Shown here: positions 5,608 through 8,892 of the stretch, in pieces
Position numbering within the stretch: the stretch's first letter is position 1
How the letters are laid out: each line of letters opens with the position of its first letter
Source of the DNA: an uncultured Paracoccaceae bacterium
GTDB taxonomy: Bacteria; Pseudomonadota; Alphaproteobacteria; Rhodobacterales; Rhodobacteraceae
Reading direction: 5' to 3'
Length of the DNA stretch: 8,892 nucleotides
Assembly: GCA_937132145.1 (NCBI GenBank)
Contig: CAKZNY010000050.1
Coordinates: forward strand, 1 to 8,892
Program-made: the position numbers and the translations under genes
The notes under the pieces: model-generated
What the model saw: only the letters and a program-made list of their open reading frames with translations
The model's database searches: none
Told to the model about the DNA's origin: nothing

Positions 5608-6210
5608 ATGAAAAAACTGTTTGTTCAAATAGCTTTAATTGCGTTGCTTGCCACTGGTAGCCACGCGTCCACTCATGTGGATGAAGAAGCTATAAACGAG
5701 GCGGTACTCGATTCTCTGAGCACCGCTTACGATCTTGCATGGTTCGACACCATCGAAATTACAATTGAAGATGATCTGGTTCGTGTACAAGCCGAAGGTG
5801 AAGTAATCGACGTCGAACGTACTTATTACATCTTCGACGGCTTTCTTGGTCCTCTGTTTGGCGCTGTTGAAGGTATCCATTCTGGTTCGGCATTGATCGA
5901 TAGAGTGTTTGTTGATGGTGCTTGGATAACCGAAGTCGACGGAAACGTCGCAACAGATATGAGCTTCGATGAAACTTGTGACGAGTCGGGTTGCGATTTC
6001 AGTTTCGATGCAAGTGGTCCTGGATTCGACGTGAGCTACGACGTTAGCTGTGATGAATCCGGTTGTGATTACAGTTATGATCTAAGCAGCGAAGATTATG
6101 ACGAAAGTGAAGATAAAGACGATTACGACGATGAGGATGAAGAAGAAGAAGACGATGAAGACGATGAAGATGATGATGACGAGGATGAAGACGACGACGA
6201 CGACGATTAG
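5608..6210 (+). CDS. Secreted, highly acidic protein with CDESGCD repeats
   Basis: I do not recognise a named family. The 200-aa product starts with a clear Sec signal peptide (MKK, hydrophobic 4-17, cleavage likely after SHA at 20). Residues 25-113 form a mixed alpha/beta domain rich in Asp and Glu. Two repeats follow with a 24-residue offset (118-134 and 142-158), each of the form xS-aromatic-D, CDESGCD, aromatic-S-aromatic-D; their four cysteines (124, 129, 148, 153) could form disulfides or bind metal. Residues 162-200 are 35 of 39 Asp/Glu and end in six Asp. AAGGA lies 7 bases before the ATG. Such polyanionic tails bind Ca2+ or other cations weakly and in number, so an envelope or secreted cation-binding role is plausible. 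The gene is monocistronic, transcribed divergently from the sensor-exporter operon. Confidence 0.88.
   Translation: MKKLFVQIALIALLATGSHASTHVDEEAINEAVLDSLSTAYDLAWFDTIEITIEDDLVRVQAEGEVIDVERTYYIFDGFLGPLFGAVEGIHSGSALIDRVFVDGAWITEVDGNVATDMSFDETCDESGCDFSFDASGPGFDVSYDVSCDESGCDYSYDLSSEDYDESEDKDDYDDEDEEEEDDEDDEDDDDEDEDDDDDD
5959..6081 (+). repeat. Internal coding repeat, two units (CDESGCD)
   Basis: The units 5959-6009 and 6031-6081 lie 72 bp apart in frame and encode near-identical 17-residue blocks. Codon choice differs between the copies while the protein pattern is kept, so the repeat is not a very recent DNA duplication. Confidence 0.75.
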
Positions 6211-6626
6211 GTCACTTTGCTCGGGAGTCTTAAATAGTAGTTAACTAGCTTCCGATTGTATCAGTTCAGAGTTAATCCAACGCCGGTCCCAATTCAAATT
6301 GTTGAAATGGGGGCGGCATTAATTCGTGACGGGCTCGGCGGAGTCAGAGGCGATGTATTACTGAAAGAGGCCTAATTGCTCCACCAGGTCGACCGTGAAA
6401 GCCCGACTTCTCTTCGAGATGGCTCGTCTGTAGCGCGATTGCGTCCGGCAAAAATCGCAGCGGGGGCATGGAAGTATCCAAGGCGTTGACCCCTGAAAAT
6501 TGTCAGATTCAAGAATTTTAATCGCTTTTGCTTGATATCTAGACTAACCCTGTGACACGGAATTCTGAACACCCTCAATAGAAGTATTGAATTGCCAGAT
6601 TGTATCGATCACTTCGATCACCCTAT
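6211..6626. other. Gene-free stretch between acidic protein gene and ettA
   Basis: No convincing gene is seen in these 416 bases. A 68-codon minus-strand frame (6372-6578) has no ribosome binding site or recognisable domain. Small elements present are the palindrome TAGTTAACTA (6238-6247), the hairpin TCAATA-GAAG-TATTGA (6575-6590) without a T run, a tandem 9-nt repeat of TCGATCAC(C/T) at 6605-6622, and two of the three GATTGTATC copies (6254-6262, 6598-6606). The gap is where both converging genes should end, yet no strong terminator is evident. Confidence 0.5.
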
Positions 6627-8294
6627 CTACCTCGTAAACTTCTTATACTTCACCCGCTTCGGATTAACCGAGTCCGCTCCTAAACGACGAATCTTATCCG
6701 CTTCGTAGTCCTCGAAGTTGCCCTCGAACCACTCGACGTGGGAGTTTCCCTCGAATGCCAGCATGTGCGTACATAGGCGATCGAGGAAGAAGCGGTCGTG
6801 CGAGATGATTACGGCGCAGCCGGCGAAATCGGTTAGGGCGTCCTCCAATGCGCGGAGGGTTTCGACGTCGAGGTCGTTGGTTGGCTCGTCGAGAAGCAGG
6901 ACGTTGCCGCCGGTTCGTAGCAGTTTGGCGAGGTGCACGCGGTTGCGTTCGCCGCCTGACAACATGCCGATTTTCTTTTGCTGATCGCCGCCCTTGAAGT
7001 TGAACGCGCTGACGTAAGCGCGCGAGTTCATTTCGGCGTCACCCAGTTTGATGATGTCTTGCCCGTCGGAAATCTCGTCCCATACGGTTTTGCCATCCGC
7101 AAGCGCATCGCGGGACTGGTCAACGTAGGAAAGTTGCACCGTGTCGCCAAAGGTGACGGTGCCGCCGTCGGGTTGCTCGACGCCCGTCAGCATTTTGAAC
7201 AAGGTCGTTTTACCCGAGCCGTTGGGGCCGATCACGCCAACGATACCGCCCGGCGGCAGGCTGAAGGATAAATCGTCGATCAGAAGGTTTTCGCCAAATC
7301 CCTTGGAGAGGTTTTCCACCTCGATCACCTTGGAGCCAAGGCGGGGGCCGTTGGGGATGATGATCTGGGCGCGGCCTATTTTCTCGCGCTCGGACTGGTT
7401 GGCTTTTTCGTTGTACGAATTAATACGGGCCTTGGATTTGGCTTGGCGGGCTTTGGGCGAGGCGCGCATCCATTCCAGCTCGCGCTCCAGCGTTTTTTGC
7501 TTGGATTTGTCCTCGCGGGCCTCTTGTGCCAGACGTTTGGCCTTCTGTTCCAGCCAAGTGGAGTAGTTGCCTTCGCAAGGGATGCCACGGCCACGGTCGA
7601 GTTCCAAAATCCAGCTTGTGATGTCATCAAGGAAATACCGGTCGTGGGTGACGATCAGGATTGTGCCTTTGTATTCAATAAGATGCTTCTGCAACCACGC
7701 GATAGTTTCTGCGTCCAAGTGGTTGGTCGGCTCGTCGAGCAGAAGCATATCGGGGGCTTCTAACAGCAGTTTGCAAAGCGCGATGCGGCGCAGTTCACCG
7801 CCCGATAAGGTCGAGATTTCAGCGTCATCCGGTGGGCAGCCGAGGGCCTCCATCGCGACGTCGATCTGGCTGTCGAGGTCCCAAAGGTTTTCCGCGTCGA
7901 TGGCGTCTTGAAGGTTGGTCATTTCCTCCATCAACTCGTCGGAGTAATTGTCGGCGACTTCCATGGCGACTTCGTTAAACCGGTCGAGCTTGGCCTTCTT
8001 TTCCGCAACGCCCAGCATGACGTTATCCCGAACATTCAGGGTTTCGTCGAGCTTGGGTTCTTGGGGCAGATAGCCCACGCGCGCGCCTTTGGCGGCCCAT
8101 GCCTCGCCGGAAAAATCCTTGTCGAGGCCGGCCATGATTTTCATCAGCGTCGATTTACCGGAGCCGTTATTGCCGACCACACCGATTTTCACGCCGGGCA
8201 GGAACGAGAGGTGGATGTCCTCGAACAATTTCTTGCCGCCGGGGAAGGTTTTGGAAACCCCTTCCATATGGTAAACGTATTTGTAAGAAGCCAT
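6627..8294 (-). CDS. ettA: EttA, energy-dependent translational throttle ABC-F ATPase
   Basis: This 555-aa ABC-F protein has the same length as E. coli EttA. It binds the ribosomal E site and gates the first elongation step according to the ATP/ADP ratio; it is soluble and has no membrane domain. The first ATPase has Walker A GNNGSGKST (41-49), signature LSGGE (163-167), Walker B LLLDEPTNHLD (184-194) with Glu188, and switch His217. An arm insertion lies about 94-136. The charged helical linker, about 245-315, carries the part that contacts P-site tRNA. The second ATPase has GPNGSGKTT (356-364), LSGGE (445-449), LLLDEPTNDLD (466-476) with Glu470, and His499. All catalytic residues are intact. 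The ATG at 8294 is chosen over the longer frame (to 8402) because AGGGTGG precedes it and it matches the family N-terminus. Confidence 0.97.
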   Translation of the reverse strand: MASYKYVYHMEGVSKTFPGGKKLFEDIHLSFLPGVKIGVVGNNGSGKSTLMKIMAGLDKDFSGEAWAAKGARVGYLPQEPKLDETLNVRDNVMLGVAEKKAKLDRFNEVAMEVADNYSDELMEEMTNLQDAIDAENLWDLDSQIDVAMEALGCPPDDAEISTLSGGELRRIALCKLLLEAPDMLLLDEPTNHLDAETIAWLQKHLIEYKGTILIVTHDRYFLDDITSWILELDRGRGIPCEGNYSTWLEQKAKRLAQEAREDKSKQKTLERELEWMRASPKARQAKSKARINSYNEKANQSEREKIGRAQIIIPNGPRLGSKVIEVENLSKGFGENLLIDDLSFSLPPGGIVGVIGPNGSGKTTLFKMLTGVEQPDGGTVTFGDTVQLSYVDQSRDALADGKTVWDEISDGQDIIKLGDAEMNSRAYVSAFNFKGGDQQKKIGMLSGGERNRVHLAKLLRTGGNVLLLDEPTNDLDVETLRALEDALTDFAGCAVIISHDRFFLDRLCTHMLAFEGNSHVEWFEGNFEDYEADKIRRLGADSVNPKRVKYKKFTR

Positions 8295-8400
8295 GGTGCC
8301 ACCCTTTAAGTGAATTCGTTTGAGGCGTTTTATCCAAAGGCGTGCGGCGGGGCAATGCATAAGCGTTGACAGGGGCGATTTGTGCAGGGAAAAGGGTGGC
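8295..8400. promoter_or_regulatory. Divergent promoter region of ettA and nadD
   Basis: These 106 bases must hold promoters for both genes. TTGACA at 8366-8371 is a perfect -35 hexamer for nadD, though no good -10 follows at 17 bp before the start codon. The same 10-mer, AAAGGGTGGC, precedes both start codons: 8391-8400 for nadD and, on the minus strand, 8298-8307 for ettA. It contains each gene's ribosome binding site. Confidence 0.5.
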
Positions 8401-8892
8401 ATGTTAGGATTTCCGAAAGCTTTCGATGATATGCGGGTTGGTCTGCTGGGCGGCTCGTTTGATCCGCCACATGCCGGACATGTGCATATTACGCGCCAAG
8501 CGTTGCGGCGTTTCGGGCTGGATCGGGTTTGGTGGCTGGTTAGTCCGGGGAACCCGTTGAAGGCTAACGGGCCTGCACCGATTGAAAAGCGGATGGCGGC
8601 GTGTCGAGAGATTATGCAGCATCCGAAGGTTTTGGTGACGGATATCGAGGTGAAACTGGGGACGCGGTTTACGGCGGATACTGTCGAGGCGCTGCAAGGC
8701 GTTTACCCGAACGTGAAGTTTGTTTGGCTGATGGGGGCGGATAATCTGGCGAGTGTCCACAAGTGGGATCGCTGGGAATGGATTTTCGAGAATGTGCCGA
8801 TTGGCGTAACTTCGCGTCCCGAGGAACATCTGAAGGCGGCGGGGTCGAAGGCGGCGGTGAAATACCGTGCCGCCCGATTGCCCGTATTGAGC
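8401..8892 (+). CDS. nadD: Nicotinate-nucleotide adenylyltransferase, 5' part
   Basis: The first 164 codons of NadD are present and the 3' end lies outside the window. The enzyme joins nicotinate mononucleotide and ATP to make deamido-NAD in cytoplasmic NAD synthesis. The nucleotidyltransferase signature [11 protein letters not shown] is at residues 17-27, with the two catalytic histidines 24 and 27. Family blocks [12 protein letters not shown] (about 43-54) and [10 protein letters not shown] (about 114-123) follow. The ATG at 8401 is preferred because AAGGG lies four bases upstream; ATG at codon 11 (8431) is the alternative. The gene is divergent from ettA. In many alphaproteobacteria nadD is followed by rsfS, which cannot be checked here. 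Confidence 0.96.
   Translation, partial: MLGFPKAFDDMRVGLLGGSFDPPHAGHVHITRQALRRFGLDRVWWLVSPGNPLKANGPAPIEKRMAACREIMQHPKVLVTDIEVKLGTRFTADTVEALQGVYPNVKFVWLMGADNLASVHKWDRWEWIFENVPIGVTSRPEEHLKAAGSKAAVKYRAARLPVLS

Noticed and set aside
6372..6578. 68-codon minus-strand frame in the gap before ettA
   Set aside because: No ribosome binding site, no recognisable domain and a basic, Arg-rich composition typical of chance frames; a decayed gene cannot be excluded.
6718..8309. Several long frames on the plus strand across ettA
   Set aside because: They are antisense to a gene with all ABC-F motifs intact, and arise from its codon pattern.

Overview
The window reads as a chromosomal segment of an alphaproteobacterium, most likely of the order Rhodobacterales (Roseobacter-like). 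The evidence is the 23S-5S-tRNA-fMet order at the end of an rRNA operon, the sequence character of the 5S and initiator tRNA, and the close resemblance of the NadD and EttA proteins to those I know from that group. This placement is inference from remembered family features; no search was run.

Layout: (1) 1-907 is the 3' end of an rRNA operon on the + strand: about 480 nt of 23S rRNA, a complete 5S rRNA inside an extra processing stem, and an initiator tRNA-Met with encoded CCA. (2) 908-3540 is a metal-related + strand block. It holds a doubtful small membrane ORF, a small His-containing membrane-anchored protein, a HupE/UreJ_2-type nickel/cobalt permease and a 'transmembrane anchor' protein with a periplasmic beta-rich domain. 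An imperfect 45-bp direct repeat lies at each edge (939-983 and 3492-3536), suggesting an inserted or duplicated segment. (3) 3624-5238 is a convergent - strand operon. It encodes a CsoR/RcnR-family metal sensor (NreA-like) and an MFS exporter with a His-rich tail (NreB-like). A G/C-tract palindrome, the type of site this repressor family binds, fits exactly into the 17-bp spacer of its promoter. (4) 5239-5607 is a regulatory region with a long inverted repeat and an array of CTGACAT-type repeats just upstream of a -10 element. (5) 5608-6210 encodes a secreted, extremely acidic protein with two CDESGCD repeats and an Asp/Glu tail. (6) 6211-6626 has no convincing gene. (7) 6627-8294 (-) is ettA, the ABC-F translation factor. 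(8) 8401-8892 (+) is nadD, divergent from ettA and cut by the window end.

The genes between about 1.4 and 5.3 kb look like a nickel (or cobalt/copper) homeostasis locus. The permease would take up or move Ni/Co, the NreB-like exporter would remove excess, and the NreA-like sensor would derepress the exporter when metal is high. The roles of the His-containing small protein and of the transmembrane anchor protein are unknown. Together with the permease they are the best candidate here for an under-described system. The acidic secreted protein could bind divalent cations, but nothing in the sequence ties it to the metal locus beyond adjacency.
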